Positions 43,581-55,317 are shown, counted from the stretch's first letter. The stretch is 64,000 nucleotides of DNA from Tenrec ecaudatus (GCF_050624435.1 NC_134546.1:15399001-15463000); one strand, 5' to 3'. Numbers and translations are program-made. The notes: generated by a model not told the origin, from the sequence alone.

Positions 43581-43982
43581 AGCAAGCACTCAATAAACAG
43601 TGAATATTGTACTTTTAGGCTAACCATGAAAGGAATAAGGAAAACAGATAATATAAACTAACAGATGGTTCAGATAAGCTAAACCCCTTGTTTTTATTAA
43701 AACAATTGTTCTCATGGTGTCAAAATTAAAAATAAAATTGCATGAGGTTTCTAAGAAATATAGCATTCAAGGTGTGGTACAACGGAAATATTCCTTTCTC
43801 CCTGTCCCTCATTTCTCTCATTGGTTTCATCGTAGCCTCAAGTACCTTGCTTAGATACCTGTCTGTCCTGGCTGCTCGCTCCCTTCTTCAAACATTCATT
43901 CTGTTTCGGCATCCTGAAAATATTTACCCCCGCCGCTCCTGCAGTAAGGCGGGCTTTCTACACCTGTCAATAGTCGCTGTCT

Positions 43983-44075
43983 TGAAAACTCACAGGGGCC
44001 GTGCTGCCCTGTCCTCTGAGGGCCCCCACGAGTCAACACCAGCTGGATGGCAGTGTGTTTGGTTGGTTGTTCCTG
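43983..44075 (+). mobile_element. AfroSINE 3' fragment
   Basis: AACTCACAGGGGCCGTGCTG, CCCTGTCCTCTGAGGGC and CAGCTGGATGGCAGTGTG fit the tail half. Confidence 0.55.
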
Positions 44076-44167
44076 CCTTGTCATTCCAGGCTGGGTTCTT
44101 GTCTCTTTTCTGCCTTCCTCTCCACTGCTTCTCAACATTCTATTTATTCCAGGGGGTTGAACCACCA

Positions 44168-44345
44168 ACCTAAACATTCATGTATTTATTTATTCAAGCA
44201 GTGCCTTTTAAAAAGTGCCTACTATGTGACAGGTACAATTCCAAGCACTGGGGAGATAATGCTCAGTAGGACCCCCTGTCCCCCTCAAAAAAAAGTCTTG
44301 CCCTTATGGAGCTTAGGACCAATGCTTGTGTGGTGAAGAAAGATA
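44168..44345 (+). mobile_element. L2 LINE 3' fragment
   Basis: TTATTTATTCAAGCAGTGCC, GTGCCTACTATGTGACAGGT, CCAAGCACTGGGGAGATAAT and GCCCTTATGGAGCTTAGGAC are the L2 3' end. Confidence 0.7.
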
Positions 44346-44479
44346 ACAGGAAGAAGGTGGGTAATTTCTGAATGAGAAATTTTCTGTGGGAAAAAAACCC
44401 CAGACATTGGGAGTAACTCGGGGCAAGAACTCCTCTAGTTGGATCATGTTTCTGTGGAGAAGCCATTTGAATGGACTTT

Positions 44480-44740
44480 TGAAGGATTTGTCGTGTCATT
44501 AGGTCTCTTGAGTCGGTACTACCATCTTCCATCCATGTGCACAACAGAGTCCTTCCCGGGCTGGCTCCTGCAATGTCCTCCCAGGTGTTGCTGGGTTTGA
44601 GCCCATCGTTGCAGCCAAGGGGTCACTCCATCTTCCTCTTTGTTCTTGACCTTCTACTTGACTGAGCATGATGTCCTTTTCCAGGGACGTGTTTCTCCTG
44701 ATAGCATGTCCAAAGTATGTTGAAAATGATAGGAGGACAA
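44480..44740 (-). mobile_element. RTE LINE 3' end
   Basis: CATCGTTGCAGCCAAGGGGT, CTTTGTTCTTGACCTTCTAC, GCATGATGTCCTTTTCCAGG and ATAGCATGTCCAAAGTATGT in antisense order. Confidence 0.65.
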
Positions 44741-45214
44741 GAGAAGGAGAAAACACTAGTCCTGCGCAGATTGAGAAAAAAAATTATTTGGGCGTGCAAA
44801 GGCCCAGGGGCAGCAACAAGCCTTATTTGTTCTAGGAACTGGAAGCCACTGTGGCCTGGGTAGAGTAAGCAAGACCACAGTCAACTTAGTCTTCTGTCTT
44901 GCACATCTCCTCTTTCTTGCCTCAGAAGGAAAAATGATAAGAACAAAGACCTTTCATGACGCCATTATGTACAGAATACATCTCCATGCCCTTAGGCGCT
45001 AGACTGGTTGTCAGTGTCATGCTGAGTAAATACATTTTTCTCATGTTTTCCAAAAGAGGTGATAATCCTTTTGAGAACTGTCACCACTTCATTTGACATT
45101 TCTGTTTCTCCAGTGCCAGGCACTTGGCCAGCACACTGGGTGAGGGGTGAAGGATTTACCACTTTCCCACTCCTCCCCCCGCCCCCCGGCTACCCACTCC
45201 ACCTTCAAAGCATA

Positions 45215-45425
45215 CCAGTAGCTGTCAAATCCACTCTGACTCATGACAGTGCTATGTGTAGATGCCATCCATCAGGGTAGAAGTGTGCCGTGTAACACCA
45301 CCCCCAGTGGCTGTGATTTTTCAGAACGGATTGGCCAGGATTTTCTTCTGAAGAGCCTCGGGATGGATTGGAACCTCCAATCGCCGTTTGTATCACCCAG
45401 TGACTCCAAGAAGCCACAGGAGGCA
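45215..45425 (-). mobile_element. AfroSINE, diverged
   Basis: AAATCCACTCTGACTCATGA, GATTTTCTTCTGAAGAGCC, GGATTGGAACCTCCAATCGC and CACCCAGTGACTCC. Confidence 0.55.
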
Positions 45426-45429
45426 AAAG

Positions 45430-45840
45430 GTTGTAAAAGTAATGAGCCAATCCCTGCGCTTGAAGAAGCTTACCCTGCAGAGTGAAGGGGAACAAACATT
45501 TCTGAAAGAGTTTAAGGAGTACGTGATACATTTCAGATGAAATATAGGTCAAGGTGTGATCATTGTGTCCTAGAGTAGGGAGAAGAGGCTAGCTAGAGCA
45601 GGTGGGCTTTTAGCTGGTCTCCAACAGAGAAATGAGATGGAGCCCGCCCACGGAGCAAACATTTCACGTGTGTAGAACCGGGCTTGCAAGGCAGGAATGC
45701 TGATGGCAAGTGTGAGGTACTTTGAAGAGGTATCCAGGGCAGGAGTAAGGAGTGTTGGGAGGATGGAGAAACTTCCGAAATCCAGGCAGAAGGAATAAAG
45801 AGGACACATAAGGAGCAGTGGGTTGAAAAGTTGAGAGGCC
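45430..45840 (+). mobile_element. L2-like LINE fragment
   Basis: GAAGAAGCTTACCCTGCAGA, AAATCCAGGCAGAAGGAATA and AAGGAGCAGTGGGTTG look like ancient L2 3' sequence. Weak. Confidence 0.4.
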
Positions 45841-46039
45841 TTGGTCTCCCCGGGCTTGGGTATGCCTCCTTTGCTGTGGATCCCCACAATGTAACAATCA
45901 CAAGGAACTCTGGGAGTGGAACCTTCCATTTTCGAGAGTGGGAAACCGGCCAGTCTGCCCATCTGTTGGCAGGCGCTCCTTCTTCTCTCTGGAGGCGGCC
46001 CGCTAAGGCACGAGTAACCACGAGTCGCCTTTGTTGTTG

Positions 46040-46480
46040 TTAGGTGACATCAAATGGGCCCTGACTCATAGCCACCCAATTCGTATGAACAGCAGAATGA
46101 AGCACTTCCCACTCCTGCACCGTGCTTGCTGCCTTTGAGATCGTGGTTGCAGCCCCTGCACCCATCCTCTTTTTCTCGAATCTTCTGCTTGACTAACCAT
46201 GATGCCCTCCTCCAGAGACGTCTCCTTCCTGGAAGCATGCCTGCAGGATGAGAGATGACATCTTGCCATCTTCATTTCCAAGGAGCATGCTGCCTGTATG
46301 TCTTGTTCAAGACGGCTGTATTCATTCTTCTGGCCGTCCATGACACGTTCAAGAATTTTCTCCAATCCCGTGTTTCAAAGCATCTATTCTTTAGTCTTCC
46401 TTATTGCATCTAAGGTGATTGGAAATGCCGTGGCTTGGGTCCGGCACACCTTAGTCCTCAGGCACAAATACCCCCTGGGG
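46040..46480 (-). mobile_element. RTE LINE 3' part
   Basis: GTATGAACAGCAGAATGAAG, GCATGATGTCC-type AACCATGATGCCCTCCTCCA, TCTTCTGGCCGTCCATGAC, CTTCCTTATTGCATCTAAGG and CACACCTTAGTCCTCAGG. Confidence 0.7.
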
Positions 46481-46929
46481 TGTTCATCAGTCAGGGATGA
46501 CGGGTGTGAGGAACAGGTTGTGCATTCTCCAGCCATTCTAGGATCAGCCAGGTCCGTTGCTGCTGTAACCCTGACTGCGATGGCTATTGCGGAGGCTGGG
46601 TCCTAGGGACAGCGGCTACCCTTCTTTTCTTTGCTTCTCACCCAGCCCACTATGTTCTCATGGTGAACAGGTCTTGTTCTCAGTGGGATGACAGCTGTAA
46701 ATGAATCTAGATCGGAACCTCTCTGGTCGGAGACACACAGGGCACATCAAAGATGTATTCACAAGCAGAGACAAGCTGCCAGTCGCCTGACTCTTTGGAG
46801 CATCAGAAGGTAGACACCAGCTGGATGGAGAGGCACAAAGAAGAGGGGTCATTAGAATGCCTTGGGGGCAGGTGAAAGGAATGTCTCTCACTCGGGATGG
46901 AAAGCCAACGGGCAAGGGTATATTGGAAA

Positions 46930-47115
46930 GGCCACTGAATCTGGAGCCACGTATGGGTCTGGGTTACGGTTCTGTCAATTTCCAGTTGTTCGGGTTTTGG
47001 AAAGTTAGTTGATTTCTTCAAGCACCAGTTCACTCATTTGAGCCACGGGCATTTTTGTTCTCCTACTTATTCAGTAGAGTTGGGGTGATCAAATAAGAAC
47101 ATGGATTTGAAAATG
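46930..47115 (+). mobile_element. MIR in the PROKR1 intron
   Basis: GCCACTGAATCTGGAGCCAC, GGGTCTGGGTTACGGTTCTG and CACCAGTTCACTCATTTGAG suit the sense MIR. Confidence 0.5.
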
Positions 47116-47439
47116 CTTTGGAAATTGGACACTGGCGCTCTGGACCTAACATAGCCAAGGCTGGGGGCCATTCTTGAAACCATGTTCTGCCACCTGCCTA
47201 CTGGTGATGCACCAGGAAGGCCTTCTACACAGCTCCCCGGGCGGTGAAGGAGACCAGGGGTGAATCAAATGACCCAGAAGCTTCCATTTAATGGGAAGAT
47301 CTGGAGCCAATAAAATGGAAAATAATCCAGAATCTGTGCCGTGATATTTGTCAGCATCCAGAAAAGAGCCTGGCTGTGTGTACAGATGCAGCTGGAAATC
47401 CTGTTTCTGGATTGCACCACTTGCTTCGACATTAAGAGC

Positions 47440-47625
47440 TCATTGCTGTTTATGTGCACTGTCTCATGGGAGCCAAACCATTATTCCTGTGAGATCGGCA
47501 AGGAAAGTGACAGTCCCGTATCACAGATAAGGAATGTAAAACCCACAGGGCTTTGGAAAAATGTCTCCAATCAACAGGGCAAGGTCGAGGCAAAGCTGGG
47601 CTTTGATACTCAGTCTTCTGGTCCC
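47440..47625 (-). mobile_element. MIR in the PROKR1 intron
   Basis: ACCATTATTCCTGTGAGATC, TATCACAGATAAGGAATGTA and AAAGCTGGGCTTTGATACTC suit the antisense MIR. Confidence 0.5.
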
Positions 47626-48947
47626 TAGATTAACGGTCTCATGTACTTCTTCCTTGTAACAGCACTCTGTGGGACACATCAGGGAGCGGTGGGAAGTTCG
47701 TGTTAAGGGAGAAAAAATGGAATAGACATGGCATCGTGGAAATTCATATAGTTAACAAGTGTGAATATAGGCTTTCCCTTTGGCAGTAATCAGCAGAGCG
47801 TGCTGGGATAGACAGCCCCGGAGAGAGCAAGAGCCCGAATGTCCTAGTTTGGGTAATGAGTCAGAGCAAGTCTGGTGCACTCATTACAGTGGGAGCAGGC
47901 TGATCCTTCCGCAGGGCTTTGGCCACAGCCTCCATCCCACCAGCAGAGTCGAGAGGCATCCGCGTGAGGGCCACAGGTAGTTGTCCGTGGCTGAGCCTGT
48001 CAGGGCAGCCAGTGGCTATCCAGAGACTATCGGTGGTTACCAAAACTTCCAACTCCTGCTACCATCTGGGAACTGGAAGAGAATAGGCGTCTCGGTCCAG
48101 TAAACTCAACAAATGGCATTCCATGTCGTTAGCTGCCTGTGTTCAGGGGAGGGATGGGAGCAGCACAGATGTGATGGTGAGGCGAGGGGAAGAAGAATGG
48201 CTCTCTTAGCAAATCGAAGTCTTCAGGAACATGAGCCCCAAAGGGACTGCCTTTCCAAAGAAAGAGAAATGGTTTGGCTTTCCTTTAGGCCCTTGTCAGG
48301 TTCACTCTTGGCTCAACCTGGGCTAAAGTCTGGGTTCCTGAGAACGTGCTTATTTACAGTGTCAATTAGTCATTCCCTCCTGCTTCACTTCCCATCTTTC
48401 TCCTCCAACTTCCACCCCCTGCCAGATGCGGAGAGTCTTCCAGGAAGCCAGAGCTCTCTGCAGAACCGTGCACAGACGCTCTCCCTGGGAAGGAGGCTCT
48501 CATACCGCACGGATGACTCACATCTCCAGAAAGTGCTCCGTTTTCTTGCCTGGACCACTGTGGTAACGGCAGTGTGGTTCTTCGGAAAGCACAAACGCAG
48601 TACCTTCTACTAGCTGATGCTTGTGGTTTTTAAAAAAAATCACATATATTCTCAATTGATTTTCCCTTCAGTCCTCTGAGGCAGGGTTAAATGTTTTCTC
48701 TCCAAAGTCATATTCTGTGTGACCTCGAGAGTCGCTCAGCCGTCATGGTCTCCATTTCCCCACCTGTAAAATGAGTTACAAGCCCATGCGACGTCTCTCC
48801 ATCTTTGCAGGGAGAGTGACATTTTTTTTTTTTAAATGAGGACTGATGGCAACACTCTGTCCCCGGCTCATTGGAGAGGTAAACTTCGCCCAGTAAGGCT
48901 TGAGAACGAGCAGCCCGTTTGTACCAGCCACCGCAGGGTGGGTATCA
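47626..48947. other. PROKR1 intron, mostly unique
   Basis: Contains a 166-codon open frame (48113-48613) with no recognisable domain and no supporting splice context; a MIR-like phrase (CATTTCCCCACCTGTAAAAT) lies near 48752. Confidence 0.4.
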
Positions 48948-49325
48948 GGAGCCCTGGTGGTGCAGTGGTTACCCACTGGGCTGTGAATGGCATGGTCAGC
49001 TGTTCTAAATCACCAGCTGCTCCTCAAGGGGAAAGGGGAAGCTTTTTACTCCCTGCAAGAGGTTCAGTCTCTCGAACTCATGGGGGGCAGTTCTACCCTG
49101 TCCTAGATGGTCGCTTTGAGTCAGCACAGAATTGATGGCAGTGAATTTTGAGCTGGATGTGTGCCAGACTACTCACCTAACGGTTGACAGTTCAAACCCA
49201 CCACGCAGTGCCGAGGAAGAAGCCCTGTAAAGATGAGCTCAGAAAACCCCCTGGGCATTCTACTGTCACAGAGGCTCCTCATGAGTCAGAATCCACTCGA
49301 AGCAAGTGAGGTTTTTAAAAAGGAT
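48948..49325 (+). mobile_element. Two AfroSINEs in tandem
   Basis: First (48948-49155): CAGGAGCCCTGGTGGTGCAG, ACTGGGCTGTGAATGGC, CCAGCTGCTCCTCAAGGGG, GAATTGATGGCAGTGAATTT. Second (49156-49325), headless: ACGGTTGACAGTTCAAACCC, GGCATTCTACTGTCACAGAG, GAGTCAGAATCCACTCGAAG. Confidence 0.8.
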
Positions 49326-49841
49326 GGGGGCGGGGGGTGGTAGGTTTAATTCTGAATGGTGAGGCAATAAGGGTATAAACCCCTAAAAACTGGAAGGGTA
49401 TTGGAGGATGTCAGGAGTAGAAACAGCTGTGAGGTGTTATGTATACTTTTAATGTGTGTTTCGTTGAGTTGTACATAAGGTTGCATGGCGCCAAACAGCA
49501 AGCGCATCGAGTCCAAACATAGCCTATGTTTAAGACCTTGGCTGTAATGTTGCCATCTTAGCACATTCCATCCATACACACAAACGCCCACAAATACTAA
49601 ACAACAAAACAAAAGGAAACCCTGCCCAGTTTAAGGAGATTGAGGTTCTGGGAGGTGAAACCAAGCGGACTTGCCAGTGCCCAACTTTGCAGGTAAAGCG
49701 GTTCACCTTTTTCACCGTAGACTAGGTACCAGGGGGTGTCTGCTCCCCACGTCACCACATAATGTTGCAAACATTATACCGGCACCCAGCACTTCCACGC
49801 GCAGTAGCTGACCCTGTGTGCCTCCTTGCCTCTCCCCCTAG
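49326..49841. other. PROKR1 intron, last part with the acceptor
   Basis: Unique DNA ending in CCTTGCCTCTCCCCCTAG before coding exon B. Confidence 0.6.
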
Positions 49842-50538
49842 ATACCTGGCCATCGTGCACCCGCTGAGGCCCCGGATGAAGTATCGGACGGCCAGCGGGC
49901 TGATCGCTCTGGTCTGGACGGTCTCCATCCTCATCGCCATCCCGGCCGCCTATTTCACCACCGAAACGGTCCTCCTCATCACCAAGAGCCAAGAGAAGAT
50001 CTTCTGCGGGCAGATCTGGCCGGTGGACCAGCAGCTGTACTACAAGTCCTACTTCCTATTCATCTTCGGCATCGAGTTCCTGGGCCCCGTCGTGGCCATG
50101 ACCTTGTGCTACGCCCGGATCTCGCAGGAGCTGTGGTTCAAGGCGGTGCCGGGCGTTCAGACGGAGCAGATCCGCAGGCGGCTGCGCTGCCGCCGCAAGA
50201 CGGTGCTGGTGCTCATGTGCATCCTCCTGGCCTACGTGCTGTGCTGGGCGCCCTTCTACGGCTTCACCATCGTGCGCGACTTCTTCCCCACGGTGTTCGT
50301 CAAGGAGAAGCACTACCTGACGGCCTTCTATGTCGTGGAGTGCATCGCCATGAGCAACAGCGTCATCAACACCCTGTGCTTCGTCACCGTCAAGAACAAC
50401 ACGCTCAAGTACTTGAAGAAGGTCATCCTGCTCCACTGGAAGTCGTCTTACCACGGGAGCAAGTCCAGCGCAGACCTGGATCTCAAAACCACGGGTGCGC
50501 CTGCCACCGAAGAGGTGGACTGCATCAGGTTAAAGTAG
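49842..50538 (+). CDS. PROKR1: Prokineticin receptor 1, coding exon B (residues 163-394, ICL2 to C-terminus)
   Basis: Second coding exon, joined to 40271-40758 across a 9,083-bp intron. The acceptor is a pyrimidine run ending CCCCCTAG at 49841, and the split codon AG|A restores Arg163 of Asp162-Arg163-Tyr164. Motifs seen: [13 protein letters not shown] in ICL2, TM4 with Trp188, ECL2 Cys218 in [11 protein letters not shown]5 with Pro245, basic ICL3 ([11 protein letters not shown]), TM6 CWAP (Cys297-Pro300), and TM7 with Asn339 in NTLCF where most class A receptors have NPxxY; as I recall, this variant is normal for prokineticin receptors. The C-terminus [10 protein letters not shown]...EEVDCIRLK is the conserved family tail. 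Stop codon TAG at 50536. Total 394 residues against 393 for human PROKR1 from memory. No frameshift or early stop, so the gene looks functional. The exon is much richer in GC than its flanks. Confidence 0.97.
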
Positions 50539-51337
50539 CCTGTGCAAGCGGCGGCGTGGACACGCTCTGCTCTCGGCTGGCGGCAGAGTCCAAGGACAGA
50601 CAGCACCGTGGGCGCTGACACTCGGATAGCTTCACGACACCGTGATCCGCTTATCACACACCGGAGAGGGTGGCCACACCCTGGACAGGGTGACATTTCA
50701 TTGTAAAAATGTAGTAGGAATAAAACCCAGGAAACCCTTGGGCAGGGTTGGGCAGGATTTGCAGAAGGGAGAGCCCATGTTCTTGTGTTCGGAAGTGGAC
50801 CCCTCCGCCACTCATCAGAGGCATCAAGAAATTTCTCTGGGGTGGTGCTCGGGCTGGAGCTCATGCCTAACCTTTGCAAGACTGGGGCAGCCATACAGAA
50901 GAGGCACCTGCCTCTTGTAACCTGCCTTCCCATCCCTGTTTTGCTTCTCACTGTGAGCGGCCTGGCATGCATGCTCATGGACACCCCAATATGCATGACC
51001 AAGTTTGGGTCAAGTCCTTTCACCAACATGACCCAGTGATCACCAGCTCTCAAGAGCGAGCGGGGAAGAGTGCCCTCCGTACCAGCCACACCTGACAGGT
51101 TACTCGACTGGTATGAGCCACGGGTGCCTGAAACCTGTCTTAGTTGTTAATCCCTTGGTCCGAGAACCACTTTTAGAATGGAGTTACTCTCAGATGGGGT
51201 GCTCCCTTATGTTTTTTGGCAAATCCAGTCATGTAATTCAGAGACGGAGTCCCGAAGGAGCATTTATAGGGTTGAGGGAGTCCCAACAATCGGCTCCAGT
51301 GACCCCAGATGCATACTGACGGCACTTCCCACTTCCC

Positions 51338-51545
51338 GGAGTCATGGTGGTGTCGTGTAGAGGTTACACATTGCGTTGCTAGCCAAAACGTTTGAAAAGC
51401 ACCGGCTCCTGAGAGAAAGATGAGGCGCAAAGCCTGACTCTCCCACAGAGTTACAGTCTTGGAAACCCACAGGGGCAGTTCTGCCCTCTCCGATAGGGTC
51501 ACCGCCAGTCAGAATCTATTTGCTAGCAGTGAGTTTGGTTTGGAT
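51338..51545 (+). mobile_element. AfroSINE within the PROKR1 3' UTR
   Basis: GTAGAGGTTACACATTGCG (A-box region), GCTCCTGAGAGAAAGATGAG, AGAGTTACAGTCTTGGAAAC, CACAGGGGCAGTTCTGCCC and TAGCAGTGAGTTTGGTTT. Same sense as the gene. Confidence 0.85.
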
Positions 51546-52673
51546 TTTCCTACCTCCTAACGGCGCCTCTTTTAGGTTGGTGCTTGGAATTCTATTTTGG
51601 AGTTCGGGGTTCGAGACCCGAGATTTGAAATCCGCCACCTGTTTGGCTCTGGGTAAAGCCTATTCTCGGAGGACGTGGAGGAGGTGAAGAGTGAATGAGG
51701 AGACTTGTGGGGACACTCATGCAGTCGTACAACTACAGTAAGAAGGACGGACTGAGAAAAACCCCTGGCGTTGATGGGCTTAGTGTGGGAGCCTCAGCAC
51801 CGCCTGCCCATTTTATGCTTCGTGTGAATTCTCTGCCCCCCCCCCCAGCAGTGCTCTAGCATTGCTTTAATGACACATCGATATGAACATGGCTGTGACA
51901 TTTGCTGGCGGAGGCGTGAAAGGAAAGGGTGGTTCAGTCTCTGGCCAGAAGATGTGCTGGGGGCTTTGAAACGCTCCAGAATCTGAGCGTGCCTGTGACC
52001 GAGGCAGTACCGACCATCCGCTTAACGCCTGTTCCCACCTAGCATGAACCTAGGCCGTGTGATAGCGGTCGCTCTCCCCGTTGCAATGGCGTGTGCACAG
52101 CTGTCTAGTGTCTGGTCCTTTCCCTCATGTTTCCTTCCAGAGCAGCATATTTATAATGCTGTACAAGTGATGTCCTGCGTGGCAATTTTGCCCCTCCAAA
52201 TATAGACAAACGCTTTTTTTTGGTAGCAAGATGTATTGTTTTAATTACCTTTTCCCTTCTGGAAGTCATGTTTCAAAAGCCTATTTGTTTCTTCCCGTTC
52301 ATGAACCCAAAGATGCCAGTTTCATCAGAATGCTCTTCATAATAAAAAACCCACTAGCCTAAACCAAGCATGCGTTGCAGAATGGAGAGAACCATGCCTT
52401 GCCTTCTCCAGTCAGGAAAGGCAGGCTTTAGATTATCTAGATGAAAAAATAATCGAATGGTATCCTTTTCTTGGTGTGCTAGCATTTTCCATTATGAGTG
52501 TGAGCTAAGACTTGCAGGCACTAAGTTGGAACTTTATACAACAACAGACCCCTCTTCTGTTTCTCAATTTAAATATAGCAGCGTTTCACACTTTTAACTG
52601 TGTAACATTTCTGGATATGAATATCTACTTGTGATTTTACAGTGAATGAAAGTGTTGTGTTGTTATCAAGTGA

Positions 52674-52679
52674 AATAAA
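52674..52679 (+). terminator. Polyadenylation signal AATAAA
   Basis: Canonical hexamer followed by ATATATATGG and a GT-rich element, the usual arrangement of a cleavage site. Best candidate for the main PROKR1 3' end. Confidence 0.55.
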
Positions 52680-52700
52680 AATATATATGGATGTGTGGCG

Positions 52701-53859
52701 TTGTTGACCATGATGTTCTCGTGATTTCGGTGCTGGATGTAGTGTGCCAGGCCTTTGAGTGAGCATTGAGTCGGTGTACTCATGCCTTTATGAATTACAA
52801 ATACAATCCCAACTCATGCTCTTCATGCCTATAAGCGCCCTCTTTCCATTGGAAATGGATGTAAGTGATTTACATCCCTCCCTAGATACTGGCTCTGGTC
52901 AAGCCATTAATATTCTTTTACCATCTGAGCGCCAAGACTTGAATTCGAGGACCTGGTTTTGTCTGTAACGTAAGCCAAGGTCATACCTCTAGACAGGCTT
53001 ACCGTGACCAATGCCAAGTGAGCATGTTCAGATCAGTGGCTGGTTCATTGTGCACCGCTAGCTGCAAACCTGCCCAGCGGGTGGCTCCTCCAAAGGCTGG
53101 TGGCAAGATTGCCAGGGTCCCACTTGTACCTTATGCGCTTCTTTTCTGCTCTCAAAATGCCTGCCAGATGCAAAGATGCATACAGTATCACGTACAGAAT
53201 GGTTGGCAAACTCAAATAACTCAACGAACGCAGAAGACACGGTCAGATTTACAGCGACAGGTTTGGAGAGTTTGTCTCCTAGGGTACAGGTTTGAAAGTA
53301 CTTTCTTAAATGAACGACACGACAACCCAGAGCCACGGCCAGCCGTCAAGCGTGAAACAAGTTCCATGCTCAGTGCCGAAGCGAATACTAACGAGTTTGT
53401 GAACGGGCTGTAAAATTATATAAAGGAGTCCTGTCTCCTTTTTAAAAATGGGATAATGTAAATGAGAACAGTATATTCAAATGATTCATTGCACTACTGA
53501 GGACCCTGAAGCCCAGGAGGGGAAAGAGACGTTCTAAGTCACACCACTGGGCACAGAGAGTCAGGGGTAGAGCCGAGAGTTCAAGGTCTGGGCCTGGGTT
53601 CCTCTCTCTCAGCATGCCTGGATAGAGGCAGTATCCAAATCTTGCCAAGAGCAAGATCCTTTCCAGGAATTCAGGGGTGCCTGTTCAGGCCCAGGCTGAC
53701 CTTGCCTGGAGAACTTATGAAATATTTCAGCATGATTTCTGACTCCTTTGCAAGCCAAGTTTAGTTCATTCCACCCCTGGCAACTGACAGCAGGGGCCTG
53801 AAGATGCAGATTTGGGGGAAGAACTGCTGAAGAAAGGTCACCTGCTGCTCTTCCCTCAA
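52701..53859. other. Intergenic sequence downstream of PROKR1
   Basis: Unique DNA; 53480-53640 has antisense MIR phrases (AGTCACACCACTGGGCACAG). A 131-codon open frame (53018-53413) carries no known domain and is not called. Confidence 0.4.
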
Positions 53860-54025
53860 GGAGCCCTAGTGGTACAACGTGTTAAGCATTGGGCCACTGA
53901 CCTACCACCAGACACTCCTTCAGATTGATAGCCTCAGAACTGCGATGGTGCAGTTACACTGTGTCCTTTTGGGTCACTCGGAGGCAGGCTTGACTCGATG
54001 GCAGTGAGTTTGGGGGTTTTTGCTA
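53860..54025 (+). mobile_element. AfroSINE, shortened
   Basis: AAGGAGCCCTAGTGGTACAA, AAGCATTGGGCCACTGACC, CACTGTGTCCTTTTGGGTCA and GACTCGATGGCAGTGAGTTT. Confidence 0.8.
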
Positions 54026-54118
54026 GTTCTGTTTCTTGCTTGTTGAGAGTTCCAAGGAATGAAAGGGGACAGACAAGGCCCCCCTGCTCTTGAGAACAGC
54101 TGCTCTGCCCCAGGGAAG

Positions 54119-54123
<5 letters not shown>

Positions 54124-54183
<60 letters not shown>
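54124..54183. repeat. (GA)n microsatellite, 30 units
   Basis: Uninterrupted GA repeat. Confidence 0.97.
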
Positions 54184-54187
<4 letters not shown>

Positions 54188-55317
54188 AGCTGGGTTTGTG
54201 CTGTGTAGAGTGTTCAGGCTGGTTGGCAGCATCTGAATTCAGAGTTCAGAGCCCCCCCTGGAAGGTGAGAGAGGGGATGGAGGCTGTTTGGCCAAGGTGG
54301 GCTTTGAATTTGACTGCCCAGGACAAGTGTGGTATCGAAAAGCCAATTGGGAGACATTTCACATGGAAAAAAACAAAACATCTTCTGGAAATAAATGCTT
54401 TTTTTTCCCCCCTGGGGGCAATGCTTCCTCACACAATGATGGGATTGTCCTCTCTGAAAGAAGGAGTTCAGAAACCTGGAAATGCGCAGCGAAGGAAGTT
54501 AGTCACGTCCAAGCCTTTTCTGAGGGCAGGATTGGGTAAGGGGAGGGAGGGAGGGACTGCAAGAGGCTGGCCTGTGTAAAGCAGTCTCCACCATGGAGTG
54601 CGGGCGGCATGTGGTAATAAAGAAAGAACCAGCAGCCGAAGACCCAGAGGAGGCCGCTGAGCACAAATTCAACGGACTCTGATGCCAACCGAGGCTCGCT
54701 GAGCGCCCGACAGGCACTGCTACCTCACCCAGCCTTCACGGCTGCCCTAGGCATCAGGGGCAAGCGAGCACTGTAGTCTGCAGACGCAGAAGTGGCAGCT
54801 CAGAGAGGCGGTGGTTCTCACTCCAGGTTGAACCAGGACTAAATGTTACGCTGAGGCAGGAACTCAGGCAGCTCAGCTGTGCCAGGCAGAGCGCGGGCTG
54901 TTCACCACGTGGTAGGGCAGTCCTTCAGTGATCTTCCCAGGCCTTGCTGGTGATTTTTAAGCAACCCGAGTGAATTCCTCTATCCCTCAGTGTACTGAAG
55001 AGGTAATAAATCATCTCACACATAAACCAGGTTTCCTCAAAAGCTGAGAGCATGTCACTCCTGCCTTCATTTCCCCCTTTGTCTGAGGAGTTTGATCCCT
55101 TTCATCAGCCAGCCCTCAACCTTTGAGCGCCACTGGGGCTTCGGATTCTAATGAAGGTTAAAGTCCCTTCTCAAATAATGCTTTCAAATTGATTAGCTAT
55201 GTAGGCATGCAGAGAAATATATAGAAATACAATTATCAAAATGTATTCAATAGCATGACTCCCATCGTTTAGAAGTAGCGATGCATATGAACGACAGCAT
55301 GTGCTCTCTTCCCAAAT
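54184..55317. other. Intergenic sequence, no recognised gene
   Basis: Unique DNA; 54750-54850 resembles an antisense MIR (GAAGTGGCAGCTCAGAGAGG). The rest is unassigned. Confidence 0.35.

Larger units (their letters stand above)
40229..52700 (+). other. PROKR1: PROKR1 transcription unit from coding exon A to the predicted 3' end
   Basis: Extent inferred from an acceptor at 40228, donor GT at 40759, acceptor AG at 49841, and a polyadenylation signal AATAAA at 52674-52679 followed by a GT-rich stretch. A non-coding first exon is expected upstream in the CpG island; human PROKR1 has a non-coding exon followed by two coding exons, as I recall. The intron (40759-49841) contains only repeats and unique sequence without credible exons. 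The gene has no coding neighbour in the window. Confidence 0.8.
50539..52700 (+). other. PROKR1: PROKR1 3' UTR (predicted)
   Basis: Candidate AATAAA signals lie at 50719, 52342 and 52674. The last is preferred because a GT-rich downstream element (GGATGTGTGGCGTTGTTG) follows within 30 bases and the stretch before it is AT-rich, UTR-like unique sequence. The early signal at 50719 could give a short isoform of about 200 bases of UTR. An AfroSINE (51338-51545) sits inside the long form. Confidence 0.55.

Noticed and set aside
48113..48613. 166-codon frame inside the PROKR1 intron
   Set aside because: No recognisable domain, no conserved splice context, and normal length for chance in this composition.
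40271..50538. PROKR2 as the identity of the receptor
   Set aside because: The N-terminal motifs [10 protein letters not shown] and [12 protein letters not shown] fit PROKR1; PROKR2 differs there as I recall it.
50056..51089. Minus-strand frames of 132 and 213 codons
   Set aside because: Mostly the antisense of PROKR1 coding exon B and its 3' UTR; no domain of their own.
53018..53413. 131-codon frame downstream of PROKR1
   Set aside because: No domain or promoter seen; could only be revived by RNA or conservation evidence.
54023..54232. Ser-Leu repeat frame, and similar frames at 63596-63994
   Set aside because: They are translations of the (GA)n microsatellites.
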